A stretch of 64,000 bases of DNA from Amphiura filiformis (GCF_039555335.1 NW_027305498.1:1-64000); one strand, 5' to 3'; positions 27,252-39,176 are shown, counted from the stretch's first letter. Numbers and translations are program-made. Notes: a model not told the origin generated them from the sequence alone.

Positions 27252-27372
27252 AATCGGGTGTTTCCACTGACATATTACCGATCACCATTATTAGGCGCAA
27301 GAATATCAATTATCCACTGGTATTTTGTAAGCGATGTATGGCAAATAAATTTTAGTGAATCAAAGTTATCCA
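27252..27372 (+). repeat. Diverged direct repeat, copy 1 (copy 2 at 27903-28013)
   Basis: Both copies contain tttccactgacat, ttattaggc.caagaatatc, aagcgatg.atggcaaataaa and gtgaatcaa in order. They lie about 650 bp apart and are diverged. Confidence 0.65.
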
Positions 27373-27902
27373 TTCATGCCAAAAGTGACCGCTTTTACTT
27401 ATCTATATTTCAACTAGCACTGCATAAATGTATTGATTTCACTGAAGTATTTGATGAACTAACCTAATATCTCTTGAATCTAAGATGACGGTCAATAACA
27501 CGAAACTAATCTAAAACACCCATTACATATTACAATGAGAAATACTGCACTTACTTTTTCTCACAATACACATGCAACAAGATGTGGGTATACAGGGTGT
27601 CCCAAACTGACCAGAATTACTTATAACAACCACTACATCACAAACCTTCAATAATTGTATGATCGATTCGTTTTTGTTTACAGCAAGCTAGCTCAAACTG
27701 CGCTGAAGAATATATTGAAGAGATATTATTGTCTCAATCATTTTCAACAATGGTCGAATTTTAAAATCCATGGTAATTGTCTGGCGGCTCACGAATGGGA
27801 ATTAATTATTCTTGGACACCCTGTAGTCATATTTACTTACATTTACTAAAATTACTAATATTATAATCAAATAACACCGATACTTACACTTGTTCAAAGT
27901 GG

Positions 27903-28013
27903 TTCCCATTTCCACTGACATAATAACTATCATTATTATTAGGCACAAGAATATCAATTAATATTGGCATTTTTTAAGCGATGAATGGCAAATAAAGTTG
28001 GTGAATCAATTGC
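27903..28013 (+). repeat. Diverged direct repeat, copy 2
   Basis: Second copy of the block described at 27252-27372, same orientation. Confidence 0.65.
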
Positions 28014-28683
28014 TTAATTGTTTTGATTTTTTTCTGAATCAAATATTGTTTATATTCTGTTTTTACAATATATTTTTCAATACAATACAAGAATACAACA
28101 ATACCAATAAAAGTAACGGCATAATATTATGCTCTATGTACAACGTATTTACACTGAATTGAATACGGTACCCAACCTTCCGTTAGTACATAAGTAGGGG
28201 TCTCTTCCTAGTGATTCATGTTAATTTTAAATTAGAAACCATGCTTATATTTTAGAGTTCATATGCTCAATGTGATTAAACTTTTGATATTAAATTTGCT
28301 ATCAACCTTCGAAGGAAAGTGTAAAGAAAATTATTATGTAAATAATTTTGCCATAAACTCATCAGATTCTGATTAAATGGGGATGGAACTAGTGGCGACT
28401 AAATTTGGCTGTGTTTAGTTAGCATGGACACAAATGAAATTACAATGCAATATTATGCAAATGTTGAATGCGTAACCATTCATTAGAAATAAGACTGATC
28501 CACTTTTAGACGTGTTGAGCTCGTATCTGGTCTGAATTACTGAGCTTGGTATGTCTTAGAGTTTTTTTTCCTATGGCTTATGTGCTTAAGCACATTTGGT
28601 GTGTTGTGTGCTGTCTGTAATGTTTACCGTGACCGTTCATCTAAAAGTACCTGACTGAGATCTGTTTATCAGGGAAAAATTCC

Positions 28684-28740
28684 CTGTAGGTCAGTGGTTA
28701 GAGTGTCGGACTCTCTATCGGGAAGGTCTTAGGTTCAAAT
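28684..28740 (+). repeat. tRNA-like SINE head, truncated
   Basis: TGTAGGTCAGTGGTTAGAG, CGGACTCTCTATCGG and AGGTTCAAAT follow tRNA order (A box, anticodon arm, B box). The element stops after the B box, running into AT-rich sequence. Confidence 0.5.
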
Positions 28741-30183
28741 AAAAAATGTAGATATTAAAAAATCCCCGCACAGGCAGGTTTGTCCGGATTTGTTTGGGCT
28801 TATCTGTCTATGCATAATATGTTCCCATTGTAATGTAATGTTAAACATGTGCTAGTTTGTGGTGCTTGGTTCTTCTTTCCTCTATAAAATAATAATTTGC
28901 AGACCTTTCTTCTTTCAGATGCACTAGCACTATAAGTTTCCTGTTTTAGATAACTATTTCTAGCCAAAATTGGACACATACTATGGTAAACCCATAAAAT
29001 TCCAGGCCACAGATCAGGGGATCTTGAAGGAGACTGTGCCAGATATGCATTAAGTACTGTAACATCTTCATTATTCATGTAAGATATGAGTACACCTTTT
29101 ATGGAAAAGACGTGAGTAAATGAACCTAAATATAAACACAGATCCTGTGCAAAAGCACACTTTTTTACGAACTACACTTACTGATATTCGTGATAGGATT
29201 GTGTTTAAAATTGCTCTGCTTTTAAGATTTGGTCTGGAATGGCTCCTGCTAATTTTAGATCATAGACCAACGGTGTCTCCTAATAAAAAAAACTCCACGG
29301 TCATGCGTCTTTTAAATGCTTTGCATAAACCAATCTCTACAACGCTACAACTCTAAAACATATAGCAGATCAGGTATAGACTGCCAATCACTGTCAGAGA
29401 CTCAGTGGCCATTTTACAATTCAAATCATGGCTTAAAATTAAGTTTTTCATGCCTGCTTATTCAAGTTTTCATAATGGGTTTGCAATCGCTTACTTCATC
29501 GAAATTCTAGTTTTACATTTTTGTATTGCTTGTATCTATATAGGTTTCTTCACCGCTACGATACCTTCTGTTTTATTCGCTATATTTGTAATTTAAAACT
29601 TTTATGTACATGTACAAGCTTTTATATCATTATGTTTAACAATGGCAAAATCGTATATTTGCCTCACACATTCCAAGTAACAATTTATTTTCAAATAAAT
29701 GTCAGGAAGCTGGTCAAAGACCCCAGTATGATGTCAGCGATAATTATTCTGGGATTGGTGGCAGTCTATGTATAATAATCAAAACTAAAAATACATACTC
29801 CCATTTTGCACAATTCGTGGGACGGTTTGGAACACATTCTCAAAGGCTCATTAACGGCTGGACTGATTTCGATTGTGTTTTATGTTAAAAAGAAGCGTAT
29901 TCAAAAGTATGACAATTATTAAGGAAACAACCGAATCATGTAATGGGTCCCATAAATAGGTAAAAAAGAACTTGTCAAAATAAAATGCAGAAATGTTTTG
30001 GTTATTACGTGATGTAGCAATTTATAATTGGATTTAGATTGCAGTCGAAACTCGGGCAATCACAACTTAAGTCCCCATGGCAATTCTCTCATTGTGTCTC
30101 ATCAGCGGCCAAATAATATTAAATAATGAAGATAAAGGCTGCTTATGCTTTCCATTTAGTAGGGCGAGACACACATTAATTAT

Positions 30184-30351
30184 GCGAGGATCGGAAATAA
30201 ACGATGGAAGCCCGAGAAATTATGATTTAAATGACGTGTTTTGGGCTCGAGCAAAAATCAAAATATTCTCTCTCAAAACTTTCATATGTCAGTTTGCACG
30301 TCATTTAAATCATCATTTCTCGGGCTTGCATCGTTTATTTCCGATCCTCGC
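30184..30351. repeat. Long hairpin in the 3' UTR region of the EGF-lectin gene
   Basis: Arms 30184-30238 and 30297-30351 are inverted copies, 55 nt each, with two mismatches by eye, separated by a 58-nt loop. Pairing weakens but continues about 20 nt outwards (gcgagacacac against gcaagacacaa reversed). It starts about 85 bp beyond the stop codon, so it may be transcribed in the 3' UTR. It is likely an inserted foldback element. Confidence 0.75.
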
Positions 30352-30354
30352 ATT

Positions 30355-30360
30355 TTTATT
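30355..30360 (-). promoter_or_regulatory. Probable polyadenylation signal of the EGF-lectin gene
   Basis: AATAAA on the minus strand about 76 bp after the stop codon of exon E, within an A-rich context. A second AATAAA lies at 30339-30334 inside the arm of a long hairpin. Position relative to the stop is typical of animal genes; usage is inferred. Confidence 0.45.
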
Positions 30361-30435
30361 TTGTGTCTTGCATTGTCTTATGCCCTGCTAGGGTAAAGCC
30401 TCCTTCTTCATTATTGGATTTAGATTACAAAGAAA

Positions 30436-30633
30436 TTACTTTTTGCAAACAAACACATATTCGTCAGAACACTCGGAGTCACCCCATTCGTTTGATTCCT
30501 CTTCGAAACAGACACAATCTTGATTATTATAATCATTTGGTTGGCCAGATTTCCAGTTAGCATAGTTCACTTGAGTGCCATCACTCCACCTGTAGCTACC
30601 TTCATTGACCAGGTCATTGAATCCGATCCACGG
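30436..30633 (-). CDS. Exon E: C-terminal half of the C-type lectin domain and stop
   Basis: 198 nt including the TAA at 30438-30436; acceptor ttatttacag, phase 0. It encodes 65 residues starting PWIGFNDL (the WIGL core), then YRWSDGTQVNYANW, SGQPND, DCVCF, NEWGDSEC and YVFVCKK. These are the conserved blocks of a C-type lectin domain, with cysteines at 40, 55 and 63 of this exon in the canonical positions and an extra one at 42. The long-loop calcium/sugar motif reads QPN (neither EPN of mannose binders nor QPD of galactose binders), and the WND triad is WGD. Sugar binding is possible but its specificity cannot be read. The protein ends two residues after the last cysteine, without a CCP domain. 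Confidence 0.9.
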   Translation of the reverse strand, partial: PWIGFNDLVNEGSYRWSDGTQVNYANWKSGQPNDYNNQDCVCFEEESNEWGDSECSDEYVFVCKK

Positions 30634-30723
30634 CTGTAAATAATAAAGCACATAATTATTAGATTCAGTTACCAATATACATTTCGTAAAGTTAATGGGT
30701 CAAGACACACATTTTATGCATTA

Positions 30724-31616
30724 GAGACATTGCGATTTTCTAAACGCAGCACGTGGAACGTACGTTTTCGCGTACGTTTTTACATACGTTAATTCGGTGT
30801 TAAATATTGCTAGTCTCGGTTCCAAACTGGATTGTGCTCATTCGTCACGAAGGAGAACAAATGCGCTGAAATAAAGACTATAATATTTGATCTAATCTAA
30901 CAGCTTCTAACCTAGGTCGATAGAGGGCATAGTGATTGAAAAAATAACCGTCTCGATAACAGTCTATGCCTGATTCAAACAAGCCGCTTTTGATTTTGAC
31001 TAAAATTTTGATCTACATGCTGATTAAACTTAATTGTTTTTTGTGCTCCCCAAATATCATAGTTGCCCAAAAACATATATTTTGGTAGATTAAAGATCAC
31101 TACATCCATACATCATGACTTTACTTTCAAAATGAGACCTTTTCGTCCTGAAAATTGGGCGCGTTGCATGGACTTAGACATGAGGTAAAATCAGCATATT
31201 CCACGTAGCATCTGCGTTTTATTCTACGTTGGGAATCCAAAATGGGAACTCACAATGTCATTTTTTGTACGCAAAGTATCACACACATTTCAATGGGCAA
31301 TCTCTGCGTATGAATATTGCGTTTAAATTTAGTCCATTTTTAACACATCGCTGTACCTTTATTATAATGATTTGTTACAAACAAAAAAGATCATAATAAT
31401 AATTAGACATTATTTCGTATGTTCATTATCTTTGACTGTCTTTAACATATTGTGAAATGGACAAATTTTGTACATTATCAACGATGTATCTACGTCGATT
31501 TCGCACGTGAAATATCTTCAAAAATAGGTAAATACGTGACCTCGCTTCGATACAGGAGAGTGGTTTGAATAGATCAACGTACGTCCGATGTCTACGTTTG
31601 GAAATCGCAATGTCTC
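30724..31616. mobile_element. TA-flanked non-autonomous DNA transposon in the last intron
   Basis: 893 bp with ends GAGACATTGCGATTT and its reverse complement AAATCGCAATGTCTC, flanked by TA at 30722-30723 and 31617-31618. The inverted ends continue to about 45 nt (aaacg.ag, gtacgt words). No transposase is present. It starts 90 bp from the acceptor of exon E. Confidence 0.7.
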
Positions 31617-31618
31617 TA

Positions 31619-33010
31619 TTATCTCGACACCCAATTACCTATATATTTAAAGGTAAGGAATTGCATTAAGACCTACCATGTCAAATACAATTTTGAAAAT
31701 TCTGAGAGTACAATTGAAAATGAAGAGCAACATATCAAAAAAGCCTTGAATACATGACAAAACCTTAGAAAGACATTAAAATTAAGACCAACGAAGCTGA
31801 TACGGGAGTGTTCAAAAATGCTTTGTGAACCCAAATCCCCCCCTCTTGATGGACCTAAAACGTTTTTGACCCCCCTCATGGTAGGTACACAAATGTTTTG
31901 ACACCCAGGTACCATTCTACATCCAAGGACAACTTGCACTAGTACAGCCAATATCCTGAAAATACCATTTTAATTCCTGGATCTACATGGATCAACCTGA
32001 AAGGACATGAAAGATCCCTACACTGGATTACCACTGACTGCTTAATATTCCATCAGGAAAAAACATGACAATATTAAGGAAAAACCATGATAATATACTT
32101 CAGAACCCTTGTGACTGTCACAATGTTTTCCTGGAATGTCCTGACAGAGGATTTGTGGATATAGCAATTATTTTTGGTTAACTGAAATGTAAACATCATT
32201 TACTTGATGACAAGGAGAAAAAGTTGATCCTATTAAGCCAAATAAAAGAGACACATTTGGTAACCATTCATGCTTAAGATAGAATTCACTTGATTGAAGC
32301 TTGTCCTTGGAGTAAAGTAAACTCAATTACCACTAATACCATGTGACAATACAACTTTTCACAACTCTGTGTAATCCTCTTTAATAGCTACCCATCTTGT
32401 AAACAGTAAGTCGGTTTCAGGATATTCCAGGAATGGTTTCTAAATGTTTGGCATTGCATATCTGTAAAGTCAAACTTATTAGAGTCACGCGGTAGCCGTG
32501 ACCAGCAAGTTTTAAGAAAAAAAGACTGTTAAAGAAGACTAATAAAGAGATGCTTCCGCGAGACTATATTTACACCTAACATTAAAACACTTGACTTCTT
32601 TTGTTCTATGATATTTTTCGCTGGGTACAAAGTGTATCTAATACCATGTTTAATGTTATAGAGTCCCAAATGTAATATCTTGACAACTCATTAATTCAAA
32701 AAGGGACACCAATCCTACAGTCAACCATTGTTTGATAATAAACAAACACTTTTGCTTCATTTCACGCGGTATTTCATAGCGAAAATTAGTGGAAAATAAT
32801 GCTGATCCAGAATTACAGCACTAGCGGGCAATCACATACACACTACTTTTTCAGATTTACTTCCAATTATACCCTAGCATTTTCTGAGATACACTACATA
32901 CAAATTCTGAGCCCCATTTGCCAAAAAATCAAGTTTTTCACAATTCTTTTGTTCTTTCCGGACGATGCACCCATTCATATAATAAATACTGTACTTCGAC
33001 ACAACAATTT
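31619..33010. other. Intron sequence without recognisable genes
   Basis: Part of the intron between exons D and E. It contains only a dispersed repeat copy at 32481-32551 (see 15604-15672). No domain-like frames. Confidence 0.6.
32481..32551 (+). repeat. Dispersed repeat copy (pairs with 15604-15672)
   Basis: tagccgtgaccagcaagttt and aaagactg...aaagaagacta are shared with 15604-15672, 17 kb away in the same orientation. Family unknown. Confidence 0.7.
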
Positions 33011-33014
33011 ACAT

Positions 33015-33078
33015 AAGAGTCCCGTGGCTCAATGGTTTCGGCGTTCGACTCCGGATCCGGGGATCCGAGTTCGAAATA
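33015..33078 (+). repeat. tRNA-like SINE head
   Basis: AGTCCCGTGGCTCAATGG followed by GGCGTTCGACTCCGG and GAGTTCGAAAT gives A- and B-box-like sequences at tRNA spacing. The acceptor stem is not formed. Confidence 0.5.
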
Positions 33079-33777
33079 CGATGAGCAACTGATTTTTAAA
33101 ATATTTTATTAAACAATAATTTTATTGTCATTAATCAAGGATAACACAATTTTAATCATCCAGTGCTATTGTGATATTTTTTTTTATCAAAGCAAGATGT
33201 TTGATTCTCAGGTTTATTATTTATTATATTAAGGGCCTATTTAAAAATGTATAGTGCAGCCGCTAGCAGAACAAATAATAAAAGAAATCTCTTTATTACT
33301 TTCTTTATTTATTTAAATCTGAACAACACAACAATCTGAATAACACAAGAAACTAGATCAGGTTACCAATATTTTTCTCATTTAAATAAAGTTATGTCTT
33401 ACCACGGGGCGATTCGCATGATAATAGGACAATAAAACATGTAATAACTAATGTATGAATGGTTGTTGAATCGATCTAGAGACCTGTCCCTCTGTCATTT
33501 TCAGCTATCGCAGAACTGTATTTCAACATGACTGTCATTTCAATTGTTATACCGTTCCGGTTGGTTTATTGCATACACTCTATAGGTGTGAAAAATTGTT
33601 CCACTAATATGGAAGGCCAGCAGGGACAAAAACGTATCCAAAAGAGACAACCAAATATGGAAGGCCATTAAAGTCATACGTAAAGACAAATTAGCAAAGC
33701 GGCAAAAATACACAAAGGCCTATTGAAAGGAGGGACTGTCCCCACCACAGACACACGGAACAACTTGGCACAGCCTA

Positions 33778-34857
33778 TAGGAATGTGCAACAAGATTTTC
33801 CACAGGGCTGCAAAGAACCACAAGCCGCGAAATTTGGATAGCCAACAAGCTTAAGCTATTTAATTAATCCTCGATAGAGAACAGGGCTTGAAGAATGAGG
33901 GAAATTAAAACCACAAACCGCGAAAGACCGCCAACAACCGCCGCTCAATAGGAATGTCAAACTAGATTGCCCCACATGGTTACAAAGAACCACAAACCGC
34001 GAATTTTAGATATCCACCTAAATTGCCCCGCGGGGCTACAAAGAAGTATGGTTATCCAACAAGCTTAAGCTATAAATTACCCCCCACCCCCCTAAAGATC
34101 AGGGCTTGAATAATGAGGGAAATTAAAAACCACAAATCGCGAAAGACCGCCAACAACCGCCGCTCAATAGGGATGTCAAACTAGATTGCCCCGCAGGGCT
34201 ACAAAGAACCACAAACCGCGAAATATGGAAATCCAACCAGTTTAAAAGACAAATTAGCCACCGATAGAGGCCAGGGCCTGATAAATTAGAGAAATTAAAA
34301 CCACAAACCGCGAAAGAACGCCAAAAACCACCGCTCACTAGGGATATCCAACTAGATTGTCCCGCAGGCTACAAAGAACCACAAACCGCGAAATTTGGAT
34401 ATCCAACAAATTAAAACCACAAACTGCGAAAGACCACCAACAACCGCCGCTCAATAGAGACATCCAGGTAGATTGCCCCGCAGGGCTTCAAAAGCCACAC
34501 AACGCGAAGTATAGTTATCCAACAAGCTTAAACTATAAATTAACCCTCCCGATAGAGGGTAGGACATGAAGAATGAGGGAAATAAAACCCCAAACCGCGA
34601 AAGACCGCCAACAACCGCCGCTTAACAGGGAAATCCAACTAGATCTAAATCTAAATAACTATCAACCGCGAAATTTGGATATCCAACTAGATTGCCCCGC
34701 AGGGCTACATAGAACCACACACCGCGAAGTATAGTTATCCAACAAGCTTAAACTATAAATTAACCCCCGATAGAGGGTAGGGCATGAAGCATGAGGGAAA
34801 TTAAAATCACAAACCGCGAATGACCGCCAACAACTGCCGCTTAATAGGGAAATCCAA
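33778..34857. repeat. Complex tandem array, units about 115-220 bp
   Basis: Repeated blocks: accacaaaccgcgaaagacc, gccaacaaccgccgctcaat, ctagattgccccgcagggct, ggatatccaacaagcttaa, gatagaggg and ttgaagaatgaggg. The block 'accgcgaaagaccgcc' recurs near 33909, 34130, 34300, 34416, 34588 and 34807. Spacing varies because some units have internal deletions. It abuts a (TTTA)n tract. Open frames through it are repeats of the same unit. Confidence 0.88.
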
Positions 34858-34861
34858 CTAT

Positions 34862-34940
<79 letters not shown>

Positions 34941-34941
34941 T
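34858..34941. repeat. (TTTA)n microsatellite
   Basis: About 21 uninterrupted tetranucleotide copies directly after the tandem array. Confidence 0.97.
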
Positions 34942-34944
34942 CCA

Positions 34945-36790
34945 AGAAGATTTAAAACCATCCAGTGGAAAAGTGCTCATTGCAACCTATAAATAGGGAG
35001 CTGGATAGAAGTAAAATCCTGGAAGCTTGGTGTTACTACATTGTTGTTGTTTTTCAAATCTGTTTCGCATCAGAAACTAAATGCAGAGTGAACATCACAA
35101 AATCATTTGGTAAACACTTAATTATTGACATTGTAAACACTTTATATGATCTTTTTATGTATAACCAATACTCTGGTGATTGCATTTAAGCTTAGAACTC
35201 TGATTTAATTAATTTGTGCACAATTGATAGATTTTCACAACTGATCTTTTCAGTCATCGTACCCCCTCTGTTTGTTAGCTTCCCAAGTGGACTACTGACT
35301 TTGGATTGTGGTTTGCATGCTTAACACGGCGTCTATGGATGAGATTGTCGGATTTTTGGCCTACTATAATTGGCCATGATGTAATGGATCTGGCTTGTGA
35401 TTGGTCGCCCATATATGGTTTAAATCATCCGGGCACCTGCCATTACCATTAATAACTACATGGTACACAACTATGCGGCCTTTGTGTTGGCGGGAACATG
35501 AGCGCGTCTTCTACCATGCTTGTATTTCCTAGACTTGCTCAAGTCCTTTCGGACCTGAGGTCTGTGATATGATATCTTGTTCTTTTTCCCCTTTATATGG
35601 CCCTGGTCACTCCATCACCAAGCCACAGTTCTTAAACATGTTTAAAATAGGCCTATAGATTGCCCTTTTTACATACCAAATTACTTAGTATTCTATCCAT
35701 ATTGGTACATGTAGGCCTATACCCAGCCAGGTGCCTCAGTCCCTGATCATGCTGGTTATACTATTATACTATAATACTTGTCGTGTGCCAATAATCTTTA
35801 GTTATCTTTGCTAATTGCCCTAATCTCTTTTTAAGTGCTGAAGATTAATAGGTGTGATATGTTCTCCCTCCCCTCTAGCTGTTTTATATAGTGACAGGCC
35901 TTCAGGGTGTTCTTGCTGTGTGCAAACTGAAGGAAAGAGTGACAGTTGACATATCTGGACATATGGTCATAGTGGTTGACCCAAGATGACTTGTGGCTAT
36001 ATTATTTTTAATATTATAAAAACCATGAAAACACTGGTAGTCCATGGATTAACTGTGGCATAATGACAAAAGATCTCAGAGTAGTATCTGTGTAGAAAGC
36101 ACTATCTAAATCTGTGTAGAAAGCACTATCTTAGAAGCACTTACGCCTTGAAATCAAGGCTAGTATTTCCAAGCTTTGTGCGTGCGGTTAAATTGGATGG
36201 ATAAACAAGTATGATTGACAGTGTGTGTGTAGGGACTTTGCCCGATCAAAGTCCCGTTTAAAATGCAATGTCCATAGTCATTTTTTAACCCGGATTTTCG
36301 CGATTAATACACTGGTAGATTCTAAAATCAGAATTGTTCAGTATTGAAGTGGCAATATAATTATGACATTATGATATGTTGCATTCAATAATATAAGCCT
36401 ACGTATACTTTACTTTTACTGTCACTAATATAATTATATAAACTTTTTCATAACAATTTTATACTAGTATTTTGATGTAATAAATATCAGTATAATTTCG
36501 AGTTCAACTGAATCCTTTCATCATGATTAATGACATGTTTTATTTATCAAAAATCGACTATGGCATAGTCTAGGTCAAGGGATATTTTGATGCGGTTTTA
36601 CTGGGTCGTTTGTGTGCGAAGCGCGCGAATATCGGAATGTTACATGTTTTAATTGTATAGGCCCTAATGGTAAACATAAAGTGATAATAAAGACACATTG
36701 TCAAATGTCAAGGAGAACACAGATATCACAACCTTTTACTGATTTAAAAAGCAGATCAGCAGGAACTGACCCATTAAGTTATAGACAAGA
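34945..36790. other. Intron sequence without recognisable genes
   Basis: AT-rich sequence in the intron between exons D and E. One small tandem duplication of ctgtgtagaaagcactatct lies near 36085-36135. Nothing else was identified. Confidence 0.55.
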
Positions 36791-36796
36791 CCATAC

Positions 36797-37545
36797 ATCG
36801 TCCACGCCAGGATTATTTTGTACAAAATGAGCTTGTACGTGTACTCCGCGCTCGGTTAGCGATTGGTTAAAAACCAATCATTGGCTAAAAACCAACCGCT
36901 AATAACTCAGCGATGTAATTAATTCAGCTATGAGTTGTCTTTGAAAATAAACAGGTTAAACCAATTGTCACTGTATTGTTGAAGGTCGAGTCTATCAATG
37001 GTATGTATAAAATAGTAAACTCAGGGAAAATAAGACCACGTTCCTCTATTGCATATTGAGATGAATCGATTTTTATCCATGGTTATATGGTGTAGATTCT
37101 TTGGATATGATTATATTCTCAAACCCTTGAATATATATCGTTAGTTTTGCTATTTGTACAAAACCTTTGTAAGACTTGCAGTTGAATATATGTGTTGGAA
37201 AAAATATGATAAGCGACACTGTGGGTATTGAAAACCCTAAACTGCGTCTTGAAAACAAAAACTGACGAACATCGAATTTTCTTGAGTTTGCAACGTTAAA
37301 GAGGATAATGAACTTACGCAAATCGTAAAAATGAGTTATTTCAGCTGATAAATGGCACCGCCGTATTCGTAATGGTGAAGAAGCAGCGTTTTTTTTTTAT
37401 GGAACGGTGGTGTGCTTAGCCTTAGTCGATCAGCCTATCTCGAACAAATTCACCATGCGTGACTGTTGAAGAACTAGTGGATTCGTCCTACTGTCATGGC
37501 AATTTCTGACACGAAGATATAGGGATGATGACGCTGTGGACCATT
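36797..37545 (+). repeat. Inverted-repeat copy, left (pairs with 47790-48482)
   Basis: From catcgtccacgcc through gctcggttagcgattggtt, ttgaaggtcgagtc, the block around 37240-37300 and on to atagggatgatgacg. The same series occurs reversed at 47790-48482, with substitutions and indels. It is probably a repeated element of about 0.7 kb in two opposite orientations. Confidence 0.75.
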
Positions 37546-37957
37546 TTAAACACTATAAAGACACCCAAAACTTTTTAACACCCCTTTTTCAGAACTCCAA
37601 AACTTTAATGACACCCCCTACATATTTCCATCACCCATATTTCTGAACACACCCTAAGTCAAAAGGCCTTGTTTTTCCTTTTTAATATGTTGCGGGACTT
37701 ACAGAACGAGTAACAACTGTTTTTCGGAAACACGGTTTCTCAACAGTCAGCAAACCGCACACAACCTTGCTCAATATGTTAGTCCACCCCAGGACAAGTT
37801 AGATCCCCTTCAAAAGCTAAAGTAGTTTATGAAATTCCATCATCGCTGATTGCCCAAAATCATACATTGCTGAAACCGGTGGCTCTTTTGGCATTTTTGG
37901 CAATATACTACAGCAAGTCGCAAATATTCCACCACGGATCAACACAAATCAGCTGTA

Positions 37958-38383
37958 CAGTAAGCCAAACAATTAAGGTACCAGTTATGTTTACCCCCTG
38001 TCTATCCTAAACAAAGACAGATATGTCATAATTGGAACCAGCAGCCAATAGCTGCATCTTTTAGCTCGAATTTAAGACCTCATTCGTTGAAATTGTTCAA
38101 GAAATAAAGACACAACGACCCAAAGCCCCAATGAAGGTGCCAATTTAAAAGTTGCAGTTTCTTCCATTGCATGCGCTATTGATTTGTACATAAAGCGTTC
38201 GCGAATAAGGGAACTAGCACCGTGCGTCCATTGATCATGTTGATCAACTTTTGATTTTGTCTCTTCAGTAGGTTTTAGATAACCGTTTCTTTATTTCTCA
38301 ACCAATTTCAACAAATAAGGTCTTTAATTATTTAGGATATACAGGGTTGAACACAACTGGTACCTTAATTTTTTGGCTTACTG
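37958..38383. mobile_element. TA-flanked foldback MITE (Tc1/mariner-like)
   Basis: 426 bp with ends CAGTAAGCCAAA and TTTGGCTTACTG, flanked on both sides by TA (37956-37957 and 38384-38385). Inverted similarity runs well over 100 nt inwards (ttaaggtaccagtt, taaagac...). There is no coding capacity. The TA duplication fits Tc1/mariner transposition. Confidence 0.75.
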
Positions 38384-38413
38384 TATATCACTGATTATGT
38401 TGTGGGTACAAAC

Positions 38414-38570
38414 CACAGCATTGAATGGGATCAGGCCAAGAGTCGGACAAATCTAGCAGATGGCTTAAGGAAGCAATCTAGATTGGAGGAGAGAGACGAT
38501 TTTATCAATAAAGACGATGGGCCTACAAGTTATATAACATCTTTTACCAACTCAACACCACGCACTCTTT
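38414..38570 (+). pseudogene. Possible Penelope-like C-terminal tail fragment
   Basis: The frame from 38414 gives HSIEWDQAKSR and later ERDDFINKDDG. A shifted frame gives RWLKEAI. Together they resemble the block WDQAKV...RWLKEAI...NRDEG that follows GIY-YIG-like domains in some retroelement proteins. It has frameshifts and no other domain nearby. A TA-flanked MITE ends 30 bp to its left and may have cut it off. Identification rests on pattern memory only. Confidence 0.3.
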
Positions 38571-39006
38571 GAGAGTCTCCAAAAGGACAGTGAGCCGTGG
38601 TATTGGTTGCCCGTCTGAAGAAGATGATACCATCCTTTACTACTTGATTTGATATTATGAACTTTCAAAATCATAAAAAGAACGTGTTTATTAAATTAAA
38701 AACAGTTCTTAAAAATATCTGGTATCCTCTGTTCGCAGCGGTCACAGCGCTAGGGTCATTTGAAATAAATAATTCGTACAGTTAGTCGCTGATGATGGGT
38801 TACTCGAAAGGTAGAGCACTTTGATCCAACCCGAAGAAGTCCTCATCCGATATCTTCTCAGGACATTATTAATAGATATTTCATCAAAGTTCCAAAAACT
38901 GTTATCACATAACATAATAAGGTCAGTTTGGTTTTTATCCAAAGCCAAATTCGTAGATACACCCGGTTTTTATTTTCCTTCAATTTATTGGCATAATGTC
39001 ACTTAC

Positions 39007-39176
39007 CCAATGTGCACTCGCATTAAGCCCCCTGACAAAGCTGTTCTCTTCAGCGGAATGAATGCTCACAAGACGAGCTCCATATTGATTGATGCAGTAG
39101 TTGTCAGCATCAGACCATGATCTAGGACTGTCCACATATTTGTAGCAATTTCCTTGCCATTCAGGTTGACAAACGC
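39007..39176 (-). CDS. Exon D: N-terminal half of a C-type lectin domain
   Basis: 170 nt; the acceptor is cattgtag (39177-39178 being the AG) and the donor is CATTGG/gtaagtgac. It begins in phase 1 and ends in phase 0. The 56 full codons start VCQPEWQGNCYKY, the extra N-terminal cysteine pair of 'long-form' C-type lectin domains. Then come SWSDADNYC (first conserved domain cysteine) and ARLVSIHSAEENSFV, the typical second alpha-helix block of the fold. The segment stops just before the WIG core strand, which is encoded at the start of exon E. A start codon 27 bp upstream in the intron is not needed, because the acceptor joins it to exon C. Confidence 0.88.

Larger units (their letters stand above)
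26560..30180. other. Intergenic stretch downstream of the EGF-lectin gene
   Basis: Apart from the direct repeats at 27.3 and 27.9 kb and a tRNA-like SINE head at 28.7 kb, the sequence is AT-rich. Short open frames have no recognisable motifs on either strand. Confidence 0.55.

Noticed and set aside
28800-29078. 92-codon minus-strand frame
   Set aside because: No motif, no splice or polyadenylation context, and it begins in the tail of a SINE-like sequence.
34123-34569. Open frames on both strands at the tandem array
   Set aside because: They repeat with the array unit and have no recognisable domain.
33778-34857. CRISPR-like array
   Set aside because: Units are long, directly adjoining and variable, with no unique spacers, and the genome is eukaryotic.
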